From: DATGKR01 sp035294565
GTDB lineage: Bacteria > Actinomycetota > Acidimicrobiia > Acidimicrobiales > Palsa-688
Length of the DNA stretch: 12,742 nt
Assembly (NCBI GenBank): GCA_035294565.1
Contig: DATGKR010000107.1
Coordinates: forward strand, 1 to 12,742
Direction: 5' to 3'
Part shown: in pieces, positions 5,105 through 12,135 of the stretch
Numbering within the stretch: position 1 is the first letter of the stretch
Layout: each line of letters opens with the position of its first letter
Translations under genes and position numbers: made by a program
The notes under the pieces: model-generated
What the model was told of the DNA's origin: nothing
The model's database searches: none
What the model saw: the letters and a program-made list of their open reading frames with translations, nothing else

Positions 5105-7659
5105 GCGGCGGCCGCCGGGGCGAGGGACGGGAACAGCGACCGCAGGGCGGAGGCCATTTCCGCCCTCACCGGCGCGCTCGAGATGACCACGTCGACCATC
5201 GTCAGCGACGTGTGCGTGTGGCCCCGGGCGCGAAGGTGGGTGACGGGCACTCCCGCCGCTGCCAGGGCCGCCGCGTAGGCGTCGCCCTCGTCGCGCAGAG
5301 GGTCGAACTCGGCGGTCACCACCACCGCCGGGGGCAGGCCCTCGAGCGACGCGGCCCGCAGCGGCGACGCCAGGGGGTCGGTGCGAGACGGCGGGTCGCA
5401 GTAGTGGTCCCAGAACCACTCCATGAGGGCCCTGGTGAGGACGTAGCCCTCGGCGTTCTCCTCGTAGGACGGCCTGGAGAAGTCGCAGTCCACCACCGGG
5501 CAGAGCAGCAGTTGGCCTCGCAAAGGTACCCCGGCGCGCTGGGCGGCCACGGCGGCCAGGTTCCCGCCTGCGCTCCACCCGGCGACAGCCACCTCCCCGG
5601 GGACCGTGCCCAGCTCGACGGCGTTGTCCGCCGCCCAGCGCACCGCCGCCACCGCGTCCTCGGCGGCGGCGGGGAAGCGCCACTCGGGGGCGTGGCGGTA
5701 GTTGACCGAGAGGACGGCTGCGTCGGAGCGCGTGCACAGGTCCCGGCAGAAAGGCTCGTCGGACACATGCGAGCCGAGCACCCACCCGCCGCCGTGGAAG
5801 TAGACGACCAGCGGGTGCGGCCCGGGCGACTCCGGGCGGTACAGGCGGTACTCGAGCGGCACGTCGAGGGGTACCAGGCCGTCCTCCTCGGAGCCGACCG
5901 CCGGACCGGGAGGCCGGATCGCCGCCGACTGGTCCATGAAGGCTCTCGCCTCAGCCGGCGACAGCGTCTCGAGGGCCGGCAGGTTCATGGCCTCCATCGC
6001 CTCGAGCACTAGCGACACGTCCGGCTGCAGCCGGCGGATGACGCCGTCGTTGCACCGCTCCCCGCCGGGCCCGGTGAGCTTGAAACCCAGGTAGCCCCGG
6101 GCGCGCGCCTCGTCGCAGGCCGCCCGGTAACGGTCCACCCCGCCGATGTAGGGGTAGAGCACCCTCGGCTTGCCTGGAACGTTGGCGCCCATGTACCACG
6201 AGTTGGCCAGCGGATGGAGGGTGATGTTGGCGCAGTCGGCGTTGTGGCGGTGCCAGCCCTCCTCGGCGAGGGGGGTCGGCTCTATCGTGTCGTAGCCGTC
6301 CCGCCTCATGTCGTCGAGGGCGTCGCAGATCCAGTCGACGTGCTGCTCTATGGAAACGACCATGTTGGAGAACACCGAGGGGCTCTCCGGTCCGGTGACC
6401 ATGAAGAAGTTGGGGAAGCCGGTCGTGGTGAGCCCCAGGTAGGTGGCCGGCCCCTCGGCCCACTTGTCCTTCAGGGTGATCCCGTCGCGGCCTTTTATGT
6501 CGACAGACACCAGGGGGCCGGTCATCGCGTCGAAACCGGTGGCGTAGACGATCGCGTCGAAATCGAAGGTCTCGGCGGCGGTGTCGATACCCGTCTCGGT
6601 GATCGTCTTGATCGGCGTCTTGCGCAGGTCTACCAGGCGCACGTGCGGAAGGTTGAAAGTGGCGAAGTAGTCGGTGTCCAGGCACGGCCGCTTCGTCCCG
6701 AAGGGGTGGTCCTTCGGGCAGAGCGCCTCCGCCGTCTCAGGGTCGTGGACGATCGAGCGGATCTTCTCGCGGATCATCTCCGACACCAGCTCGTTCGACG
6801 CCGGGTTGACCAGCTGGTCGGCGAAGACGTTGAGGATGGCGAAAAGCTCGCCCTTCTGCCAGGCCTCCTCGAAGCGTCGCCGGCGGACCTCCTCGGGGGC
6901 GGCGGTGCCGATCACGTCGGTCGGCTCGATCGGCACGCCGCCGCGCGACCACCTCGCCGCCTGCCGGTAGGCGTCGCGGTCGGCGGCGAAGCGGGCGACG
7001 CGCTCGGGGTCCTCCGGGCCGTTCCAGGCGGGGCAGGAGAAGTTCGGGGTGCGCTGGAAGACGGTCAGCTGCGCCGCCTCCCGGGCGATCAACGGTATGC
7101 ACTGGATGCCCGACGACCCTGTCCCGATCACCGCCACGCGTTTGCCGGTGAAGTCCACCTTCTCGTGCGGCCAGCGCCCGGTGAAGTACACCTCCCCGCC
7201 GAAACGGTCCACCCCTTCGATGTCGGGCTTCTTCGGCAGCGACAGGCACCCGGTGGCCGCCACGTAGAAGCGGCAGGTCACCTCGTCGCCGGCCGAGGTG
7301 CGCAGACGCCAGCCGCGCATCTCCTCGTCCCAGGCCGCAGACTCGATCTTCGTGCCGAACTGGATGTCGCGGCGAAGGTCGTACTTGTCGGCCACGTGGC
7401 CCAGGTAGGCGAGGATCTCGGGCTGGGTGGCGTACTTCTCCGACCAGGTCCACTCCTTCTCGAGCTCGGGGTCGAACGAGTAGGAGTAGTCAGTGGTGGG
7501 GATGTCGCAGCGGGCGCCGGGGTAGCGGTTCCAGTACCACGTGCCGCCGACGTCGAGAGCCTCGTCGAACACCCGCACGCTGAAGCCCAGTCGGCGCAGC
7601 CGGTAGATCAGGTACAGCCCCGAGAACCCTGCGCCTGCCGTCACCACGTCGAAGTCCAT
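5101..7659 (-). CDS. Fusion protein: Baeyer-Villiger monooxygenase + HSL-family esterase
   Basis: One 852-residue chain carries two enzymes. Residues 1-~530 form a type I Baeyer-Villiger monooxygenase: FAD-binding GAGFSG (9-14), GGTWYWNRYPGARCD (38-52) matching the [AG]GxWxxxxYPGxxxD motif, FTGRWPHEKVDF (159-170), NADP-binding GTGSSG (179-184), GTKR with Arg324 aligned to the catalytic Arg of phenylacetone monooxygenase, and YATGFD (372-377). Residues ~595-852 form an alpha/beta hydrolase of the hormone-sensitive-lipase type: HGGGW oxyanion hole (622-626), GWSAGG with Ser696, Asp786, and His814 or His816. The first half inserts oxygen next to a ketone using NADPH and O2; the second could hydrolyse the resulting ester. 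All expected catalytic residues are present in both halves. The ATG at 7659 is preceded by GGAGG at 4 bp. Substrate unknown. A frameshift artefact is excluded because the frame is continuous. Confidence 0.92.
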   Translation of the reverse strand: MDFDVVTAGAGFSGLYLIYRLRRLGFSVRVFDEALDVGGTWYWNRYPGARCDIPTTDYSYSFDPELEKEWTWSEKYATQPEILAYLGHVADKYDLRRDIQFGTKIESAAWDEEMRGWRLRTSAGDEVTCRFYVAATGCLSLPKKPDIEGVDRFGGEVYFTGRWPHEKVDFTGKRVAVIGTGSSGIQCIPLIAREAAQLTVFQRTPNFSCPAWNGPEDPERVARFAADRDAYRQAARWSRGGVPIEPTDVIGTAAPEEVRRRRFEEAWQKGELFAILNVFADQLVNPASNELVSEMIREKIRSIVHDPETAEALCPKDHPFGTKRPCLDTDYFATFNLPHVRLVDLRKTPIKTITETGIDTAAETFDFDAIVYATGFDAMTGPLVSVDIKGRDGITLKDKWAEGPATYLGLTTTGFPNFFMVTGPESPSVFSNMVVSIEQHVDWICDALDDMRRDGYDTIEPTPLAEEGWHRHNADCANITLHPLANSWYMGANVPGKPRVLYPYIGGVDRYRAACDEARARGYLGFKLTGPGGERCNDGVIRRLQPDVSLVLEAMEAMNLPALETLSPAEARAFMDQSAAIRPPGPAVGSEEDGLVPLDVPLEYRLYRPESPGPHPLVVYFHGGGWVLGSHVSDEPFCRDLCTRSDAAVLSVNYRHAPEWRFPAAAEDAVAAVRWAADNAVELGTVPGEVAVAGWSAGGNLAAVAAQRAGVPLRGQLLLCPVVDCDFSRPSYEENAEGYVLTRALMEWFWDHYCDPPSRTDPLASPLRAASLEGLPPAVVVTAEFDPLRDEGDAYAAALAAAGVPVTHLRARGHTHTSLTMVDVVISSAPVRAEMASALRSLFPSLAPAAAA

Positions 7660-7663
7660 GAAT

Positions 7664-7702
7664 CCTCCCCCGGTTCGATCTTCGGGTTGCCCCTCCAACC
7701 TA
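7664..7702 (-). promoter_or_regulatory. Putative -10 and Shine-Dalgarno for the monooxygenase-esterase gene
   Basis: On the minus strand TAGGTT (7702-7697) fits TANNNT and would give a leader of about 30 nt. GGAGG (7668-7664) lies 4 bp before the ATG at 7659 and supports that start. The -10 sits back to back with the -10 of the divergent esterase gene, only 4 bp apart. Confidence 0.45.
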
Positions 7703-7706
7703 GCGG

Positions 7707-7723
7707 TACCTTTGGCCGGCGTG
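7707..7723 (+). promoter_or_regulatory. Putative -10 element and leaderless GTG start of the esterase gene
   Basis: TACCTT at 7707-7712 fits TANNNT and ends 8 bp before the GTG at 7721. No Shine-Dalgarno is present. A TTGCCC at 7687-7692 is a poor -35 candidate because the spacer would be only 14 bp. Confidence 0.45.
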
Positions 7724-8740
7724 CTTCCATGGGACAAAGAGATGGCCGGGAGGCTGGACCGCCTCACCATCACCTCCGACGCGCTGGCCGCCAACCCGCT
7801 CGGCGACCCGGTCGAGAGGCCGCTGTGGGTCTACGTGCCCCCCGGCTACGAGGCGGGTGAGAGGCGCTACCCCACGGTCTACGTCCTGCAGGGCTACACC
7901 GGCTTCGTCACCAGATGGGCCAACCGAAGCGCCTACCTGCCCACCTACCCCGAGGCTGCCGACGACCTCTTCGCCTCCGGCAAGGCGCCGCCGTGCATCG
8001 TCGTGTTCGTCGACGCCTGGACGGCCTACGGCGGCTCTCAGTTCGTCGACTCCCCGGGTACCGGCGCCTACCACACCTACCTCTGCGACGAGGTGGTCCC
8101 CTTCGTCGACGCCCGGTACCGGACGCTCGCCGCCGCCGGGCACCGGGCGCTGCAGGGCCATTCCAGCGGCGGCTTCGGCGCGATGGTCACGCCCATGCTG
8201 CGCCCCGATCTCTTCGGGGCGCTCGCCAGCCACGCCGGGGACGCCCTCTACGAAGTGCTCTACCTGCCCGAGTTCGCCAAGTCGGTCCGGGCGCTGCGCC
8301 GCTACGAGGGCTCGATCTTCTCCTGGTGGGACGACTTCAGGTCCCGCGTCCCGTTCACCCGGCCGGAGGACCACACGCTCCTCATGGTCCTCGGCGTGGC
8401 CGCCTGCTTCTCCGCGGATGGCGACGGCACGCCTCTGCTGCCCTTTGACCCGACGAACGGCAGGCTCGTCGACGACGTGTGGGAGCGATGGCTCGCCTGG
8501 GATCCGGTCAGGATGGCCGCCTCCAGGGCGCCCGAGCTGGGCGGGCTGCGGGCGGTGTGGCTCGACGGCGGGACGTCCGACGAGTGGTACCTGGACGTGG
8601 GCGCCGCGGCGGTGCGCGACGCCTTCCAGGCGGCCGGCGTCACGGAGCTGCGCTTCGAGCTGTTCGACGGCCGCCACGGCGGCGTGGAATGGCGCTATCC
8701 GCTGGCGCTCGCCTACCTTGCCGAGAGGCTCTCACCCTGA
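7721..8740 (+). CDS. Alpha/beta hydrolase, putative esterase (esterase D / PF00756-like)
   Basis: The 339-residue product resembles the putative esterase family that includes S-formylglutathione hydrolase, enterochelin esterase and the mycolyltransferase antigen 85 fold. Seen: an N-terminal beta strand with RPLWVYVPPGYE (33-44), YPTVYVLQGYTG (50-61), a CDEVVPFVDARYRT segment typical of the family (122-135), the nucleophile elbow GHSSGG with Ser148 (146-151), SHAGD (170-174), a likely acid Asp287 in DGGTSDEWY, and His319 in DGRHGGVEW. No signal peptide is visible, so it is probably cytoplasmic. The GTG at 7721 is chosen from the -10 placement; an ATG at 7742 is in frame as an alternative, and an ATG at 7658 would overlap the divergent gene. 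The shared divergent promoter region with the monooxygenase-esterase fusion suggests a related pathway. Substrate unknown. Confidence 0.83.
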   Translation: MLPWDKEMAGRLDRLTITSDALAANPLGDPVERPLWVYVPPGYEAGERRYPTVYVLQGYTGFVTRWANRSAYLPTYPEAADDLFASGKAPPCIVVFVDAWTAYGGSQFVDSPGTGAYHTYLCDEVVPFVDARYRTLAAAGHRALQGHSSGGFGAMVTPMLRPDLFGALASHAGDALYEVLYLPEFAKSVRALRRYEGSIFSWWDDFRSRVPFTRPEDHTLLMVLGVAACFSADGDGTPLLPFDPTNGRLVDDVWERWLAWDPVRMAASRAPELGGLRAVWLDGGTSDEWYLDVGAAAVRDAFQAAGVTELRFELFDGRHGGVEWRYPLALAYLAERLSP

Positions 8741-8744
8741 GCGG

Positions 8745-9200
8745 TCACGACTCGATTATCAGCCCGCTCACGTACCAGCGGGACCCGTCGGGAGACAGCT
8801 GCACCTGGTAGATGCTCCCCGAGCCGTAGGCGTAGGGGCCCCAGGTGCAGATGAGGGGCTGGAAGGCGTCGTCGCACCCACGGTCGTTGAGCGGCTGGCC
8901 GGCGTAGCGGGTGGCGTAGAGGGTGGCGAGGGCTTGGGGGACGGCGACCGACGCCGATTGCGCCCGGTCGGCGTGGATCCAGCCCTCCATGAAGACCGAC
9001 GACGCCTGCTCGGGGCTCGGCTGCGGATCGGGGGGCAGCGGGGTCGTCGTGGTGGTCGGTGCCGCCGTTGAAGCCGGTGCCGTCTTCGCCGGCGTGCTCG
9101 TAGCCGGCGCGGCGCTGCGATGGGCGCTGGAGCAGCCGGCCAGCCCGACGGCGAGCAGGGCGGCCAGTCCCGCCGCCCCCTGCCTTCGCCGCGCCTTCAC
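8745..9200 (-). CDS. Small secreted lipoprotein of unknown function
   Basis: The 151-residue product starts at a GTG with a lipoprotein signal peptide: basic KARRRQG, a hydrophobic stretch and the lipobox LAGC with Cys23 as the predicted lipidation site. A Ser/Thr/Pro/Ala-rich linker follows (24-60) that would span the cell wall region. The folded part (about 61-151) contains two cysteines in RGCDDAF and ICTWGP, which could form a disulphide, and ends in a WYVSGLIIES strand. I recognise the general look of small extracellular domains common in actinobacteria but cannot assign a function. It is third in a minus-strand row after two cyclophilin genes, 22 bp downstream of the nearer one, and ends 4 bp from the stop of the convergent esterase gene. 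Confidence 0.75.
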   Translation of the reverse strand: MKARRRQGAAGLAALLAVGLAGCSSAHRSAAPATSTPAKTAPASTAAPTTTTTPLPPDPQPSPEQASSVFMEGWIHADRAQSASVAVPQALATLYATRYAGQPLNDRGCDDAFQPLICTWGPYAYGSGSIYQVQLSPDGSRWYVSGLIIES

Positions 9201-9222
9201 AGCGTCGCGCTCCGCCCGCCGG

Positions 9223-9780
9223 TCAGTCGCCGGTCTCGGTGATGGTGACCGACTCGATGTTGACGAGGCGCTCCGGTTTGCCCGAGCGGCTGCCGAGGCG
9301 GTCGATCGCTGCCACGACGTCCATGCCAGAGACGACCTTGCCGAAAAGGGAGTACTGCGGTGGCAGGCGCATCCCGTCGGGGCCGCTGATGATGAAGAAC
9401 TGGCTGCCGTTGGTGTCGGGGCCGGCGTTGGCCATAGCCAGCGAACCGAGCTCGTAGCGGCCGGCCTTGGGTAGCTCGTCGGCGAAGCGGTAGCCGGGGC
9501 CGCCCGTCCCAGTCCCGGTCGGGTCGCCGCCTTGCAGGACGAACCCGGGTATCACCCGGTGGAACACGACCCCCTCGTAATAGTGGTAGCGGGAGAGGAA
9601 CACGAAGTTGTTGACGGTGAGCGGCGCCGAGGCCGCGTCGAGGGCGATCCTCATGGTGCCCATCGAGGTGACCATCTCGGCGCTGTAGCGCATCGACGGG
9701 TCGATGCACATGGGGGGCGGCTCGTCGAAGCGCCGCATCTTGGGGCTGGAGCCGTCAGGGTTGGGACAGGGCGTGGGCAT
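9223..9780 (-). CDS. Cyclophilin-type peptidyl-prolyl cis-trans isomerase (no membrane anchor)
   Basis: The 185-residue product is a single cyclophilin domain, which speeds cis-trans isomerisation of Xaa-Pro bonds. Seen: MGTMRIALD (40-48), VNNFVFLSRYHYYEGVVFHRVIPGF (starts 56), with the catalytic-type Arg75 and Phe80, QGGDP (83-87), and NGSQFFI (124-130). No signal peptide or membrane helix is present, so it should be cytoplasmic unless exported by another route. The first ~40 residues (PCPNPDG, PPPMCIDPS) align with the segment just before the cyclophilin domain of the neighbouring anchored paralogue, which points to tandem duplication with loss of the anchor. The ATG lies 3 bp after the upstream gene's stop, with no clear Shine-Dalgarno, so translation is probably coupled. 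Confidence 0.9.
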   Translation of the reverse strand: MPTPCPNPDGSSPKMRRFDEPPPMCIDPSMRYSAEMVTSMGTMRIALDAASAPLTVNNFVFLSRYHYYEGVVFHRVIPGFVLQGGDPTGTGTGGPGYRFADELPKAGRYELGSLAMANAGPDTNGSQFFIISGPDGMRLPPQYSLFGKVVSGMDVVAAIDRLGSRSGKPERLVNIESVTITETGD

Positions 9781-9783
9781 GGA

Positions 9784-10641
9784 TCAGCTTTCGTTAACGG
9801 TTATGGACTTGACCAGAACCAGCTTGGACGGGGCGCCGCCGAGGCCGTTGTTCTCGTTCACGTTCAGGGCCAGGATCTTCTGGAGGACGTCGAGCCCGCT
9901 GGTCACGTGGGCGAAGACCACGTAGTTGCCCTGGCTGTTCAGGTTCGAGCAGGCGCTGGTGACGCAGAAGAAGAACTGCGCGCCGGCGCTGTTGGGCGCG
10001 CTGGTCCTCGCCATCACCAGGTCCCCCGGGGCGTAGGTGTAGCCGGAGCCCTCGTCGGGGATCGTGTAGCCGGGGCCGGGGTCCGAGGCGCTCTGGGTGT
10101 GAGGCGAGCCGCCCTGGATGATCCCTATCGACGTGTCGGTGCGGAACAGGGCGGTGCCGTCGTAGTAGTGGTAGGCGGCGAGGACGATGAAGTTGTTCGC
10201 CGTCACCGGCGTCTTGGTCGTGTCGAAGGACACGACGACGGTTCCCATCGTCGTGTCGATCGACGCCGTGTAGGTCTTCCCCGGCGTGAGGCAGTTGGGC
10301 GGCGCCTTGGCGAACTTGGTGACGTGCGGGTTCGGCCCCGGGATCTTCGGGCAGGGGGTGGTCCCCGTGATCGTCGTGCCGCCGGTCACCGGCGGCGCCG
10401 TCGGGGGGGTGGCAGACGTCGTTGTGGCGGTAGTGGTCGCCGAAGCGGTGGACGCCCGGTGCTTGGGCTTGCTGCTACCCCCGCCGCTGGTGAGGAAGAT
10501 GCCGATCACCGCAAGTACCACGATGCCCACGACCGCCGGGATGACCCGGGTGTTGCGGCGCCGGCGGCGCTGGGCCCGTTGCAGCTCGGCCATGCGGGCC
10601 GCCCGGCCAGCTCGTTGTCGGGCTCTCTTCTCGGAAGGCAC
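9784..10641 (-). CDS. Membrane-anchored cyclophilin-like protein
   Basis: The 285-residue product begins with a very basic cytoplasmic segment (residues 1-32, Arg/Lys/Gln-rich), one membrane helix (about 33-50, VIPAVVGIVVLAVIGIFL), a Ser/Thr/Pro/Ala-rich extracytoplasmic linker (51-95), then a cyclophilin domain (about 123-285) with MGTVVVSF, NNFIVLAAYHYYDG, QGGSP and AQFFF. The domain should face the outside. The active-site loop differs from canonical cyclophilins: where FHRVIPGF is expected it reads LFRTDTSIGI, keeping Arg167 but lacking the His and the Phe and carrying one extra residue. Isomerase activity is therefore doubtful. The GTG at 10641 is chosen because a -10 hexamer lies 8 bp upstream and because the basic stretch is typical of such N-termini; the frame stays open upstream to 10926. 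It heads the row of three minus-strand genes. Confidence 0.87.
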   Translation of the reverse strand: MPSEKRARQRAGRAARMAELQRAQRRRRRNTRVIPAVVGIVVLAVIGIFLTSGGGSSKPKHRASTASATTTATTTSATPPTAPPVTGGTTITGTTPCPKIPGPNPHVTKFAKAPPNCLTPGKTYTASIDTTMGTVVVSFDTTKTPVTANNFIVLAAYHYYDGTALFRTDTSIGIIQGGSPHTQSASDPGPGYTIPDEGSGYTYAPGDLVMARTSAPNSAGAQFFFCVTSACSNLNSQGNYVVFAHVTSGLDVLQKILALNVNENNGLGGAPSKLVLVKSITVNES

Positions 10642-10655
10642 GGCGGAACAACGTA
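10639..10655 (-). promoter_or_regulatory. Putative -10 element and leaderless GTG start of the anchored cyclophilin gene
   Basis: On the minus strand TACGTT (10655-10650) fits TANNNT and ends 8 bp before the GTG at 10641. No Shine-Dalgarno is visible. It would drive the three-gene row down to 8745. Confidence 0.45.
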
Positions 10656-10733
10656 GCTTCCGGCGGGGCCGCCGTAGCCTCGGGGCGCGCCGCCCTGTCG
10701 TGAGGGGCGGTGGTTGGGCAGGGCCCCCGCGGG

Positions 10734-10767
10734 TACTGTCCCAGCAGCGACGAACCATTACGAGGAG
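10734..10767 (+). promoter_or_regulatory. Putative -10 and Shine-Dalgarno for the matrixin-like gene
   Basis: TACTGT at 10734-10739 fits TANNNT and follows GGG. Transcription would start near 10747, giving a leader of about 33 nt. AGGAG at 10763-10767 is a good ribosome-binding sequence but lies 12 bp before the ATG at 10780, longer than usual. This gene is the plus-strand exception to the leaderless pattern. Confidence 0.4.
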
Positions 10768-10779
10768 AGACCCCAGCCC

Positions 10780-11988
10780 ATGAACGGCTCCGATTCCGAG
10801 CGGATGATCGCCGAGATCGAGACGTTCCTGCGGACCGGGTCGGCTCCACCAGCGGCGCCCGAGCCGCCAGCCAGGATGCCAGGGTGGGGTCAGCCCGGGG
10901 GGTTCCGGCGTCCGCTCGGGGTCCAAGACGCGGGCGAAGACTGGTGGGAGGAACCTGCTCCCGGTCCCCGGCGTAGGCCGCGTGCATCGAAGGCGCTCGG
11001 GTTAGGGCGGTCCGGCCCCTCAGCGGGTGAGTCCGCCCGTAGTGCGGGCGGCAGGCCCGGCGCCGGCGGTCACCGGGAGGGGTCGCCTAAAGGCATCCCC
11101 CGGTGGACCTCTGTTCGGGTGGCGGTCGTCGTTTGCATGCTGGCCGGCATCTTGGTGCTCCCGGTCCTCTACTCCGACCATCTGAGCGGCACGGCCTCGA
11201 CGGTCGGCCCGTTTGCGCCGGTCGACGCCCTCTCGGGCTACACGTTTCTCCGGCTCGACCCGTCGGGGACGCCTGTCCGGTGGAACCCGTGCTCCACCTT
11301 GTACTACGAGACCAACCTCGCCGGGGCGCCCCCCTACGTGGCCGTGGACCTGCAGCTCGCGGTGGAGAAGGTCAGCCAGGCGACCGGGCTGCTCTTCGCC
11401 GACGAGGGGTCCACGACTGCCTCCCCGCCGGCGTACGGCACCCTGGGAGCGGTGCCCGACGTGCGTGTCGGCGCCTCGGGTGCGTCCACGGCTGGCACCG
11501 GCGCCTCGCCGTCGGGTGCTTCCTCGGTCGGGACTGGCGCCTCGTCGCCGGGTGCTTCCTCGGTTGGGACAGGAGCCTCGCCGCCGGGCGTCGGCGACGG
11601 GCCGGTCCTCGTCGACTGGGACCCTGCCCGCCCGCCGGCGTCGCCGTCGACGACGGGCGCCTACGCCAAGACGGTGCCGGTCGCCGCGGTGGACCGGATC
11701 ACGGGCGAAGCCGTCTACGTGACCGGATCCGTGGTGATCGGCTCGGCAGCGGCACGGCTTGCCCCCGGATTTGGACCGCACAGCCTCGGCGTCCTGCTGC
11801 TCCACGAGCTCGGCCGCCTCGTCGGCCTCGGGCCGGTGGCCGCCGGCGGGGAGATCATGAACCCCCACGTCCTGTCCAGCCAGACCGACTCGTTCGGCGC
11901 CGGCGACCTCGCCGGCTTGAAAAGGCTGGGCGTATCCGCCGGGTGCCTCACCGTACCGGCCGGCGCCATGCTGGACCCGACCTCCTGA
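10780..11988 (+). CDS. Membrane-anchored matrixin-like (M10-type) protein with degenerate zinc-binding site
   Basis: The 402-residue product has a cytoplasmic N-terminal region rich in Pro/Gly/Arg (1-110), one membrane helix (about 112-131, VRVAVVVCMLAGILVLPVLY) and an extracytoplasmic domain. That domain shows the matrixin-like pattern of actinobacterial secreted metalloproteases: SGYTFLRLDPSGTPVRWNPC (starts 152), a YYETNLAGAPP strand, and the zinc-helix region LLLHELGRLVGLGPV (339-353) followed by the Met-turn segment EIMNPHV (358-364). The expected HExxHxxGxxH appears as HELGRLVGLGP: His342 and Glu343 remain, but the second and third zinc ligands are Arg346 and Pro352. Peptidase activity is therefore unlikely. 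A 36-residue tandem repeat (234-269) interrupts the domain. The ATG at 10780 follows a Shine-Dalgarno, and no alternative start fits better. The frame is otherwise intact, so this looks like a maintained pseudo-enzyme. Confidence 0.82.
   Translation: MNGSDSERMIAEIETFLRTGSAPPAAPEPPARMPGWGQPGGFRRPLGVQDAGEDWWEEPAPGPRRRPRASKALGLGRSGPSAGESARSAGGRPGAGGHREGSPKGIPRWTSVRVAVVVCMLAGILVLPVLYSDHLSGTASTVGPFAPVDALSGYTFLRLDPSGTPVRWNPCSTLYYETNLAGAPPYVAVDLQLAVEKVSQATGLLFADEGSTTASPPAYGTLGAVPDVRVGASGASTAGTGASPSGASSVGTGASSPGASSVGTGASPPGVGDGPVLVDWDPARPPASPSTTGAYAKTVPVAAVDRITGEAVYVTGSVVIGSAAARLAPGFGPHSLGVLLLHELGRLVGLGPVAAGGEIMNPHVLSSQTDSFGAGDLAGLKRLGVSAGCLTVPAGAMLDPTS
11479..11586 (+). repeat. Three in-frame 36-bp tandem repeats inside the matrixin-like gene
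   Basis: Units begin at 11479, 11515 and 11551. They encode GASTAGTGASPS, GASSVGTGASSP and GASSVGTGASPP. The second and third differ at 4 of 36 bases, the first and second at 8. The repeat adds a flexible Gly/Ala/Ser linker between the strand region and the zinc helix of the domain. Confidence 0.85.
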
Positions 11989-12135
11989 GCCTCCCGACTG
12001 TCGGGCGCGCTTCGTCGGGTCGTTCTCGACCGCTGGCGTCGAGGCGGCCTCGGACGTTGAACGCGCCCTTCGGGGGAGGACTCGGGCGGCTTCGGGGAGG
12101 ACTCGTCGCCCGCCGGCGGCGGACCGCAGTGTCGG
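11989..12135. other. Non-coding stretch downstream of the matrixin-like gene
   Basis: I see no gene here. A small inverted repeat CCCGA/TCGGG lies near 11994-12005, without a T-run, so a terminator call is weak. A near-exact direct repeat, CTTCGGGGGAGGACTCG at 12068-12084 and CTTCGGGGAGGACTCG at 12090-12105, is also present. The remainder shows no structure I can name. Confidence 0.5.

Noticed and set aside
4253..5785. Upstream extension of the mutase frame to 5785
   Set aside because: The extension is Arg/Gly/Pro-rich, runs antisense through the S51 peptidase and into the fusion gene, and precedes the family N-terminus. The ATG at 4252 is the natural start.
7660..7794. N-terminal extension of the monooxygenase frame to 7794
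   Set aside because: It would place 45 non-conserved residues before the FAD motif, and the ATG at 7659 has a GGAGG at proper spacing and begins just before GAGFSG.
6214..7860. 548-codon plus-strand frame antisense to the monooxygenase
   Set aside because: Low-complexity translation without motifs, opposite clearly conserved BVMO motifs.
10642..10926. N-terminal extension of the anchored cyclophilin frame to 10926
   Set aside because: It would overlap the divergent matrixin-like gene and its promoter; the GTG at 10641 has a -10 at 8 bp and begins the typical basic N-terminus.
11992..12005. Intrinsic terminator after the matrixin-like gene
   Set aside because: The CCCGA/TCGGG stem is only 5 bp and is followed by GCGCGC, not a T-run.
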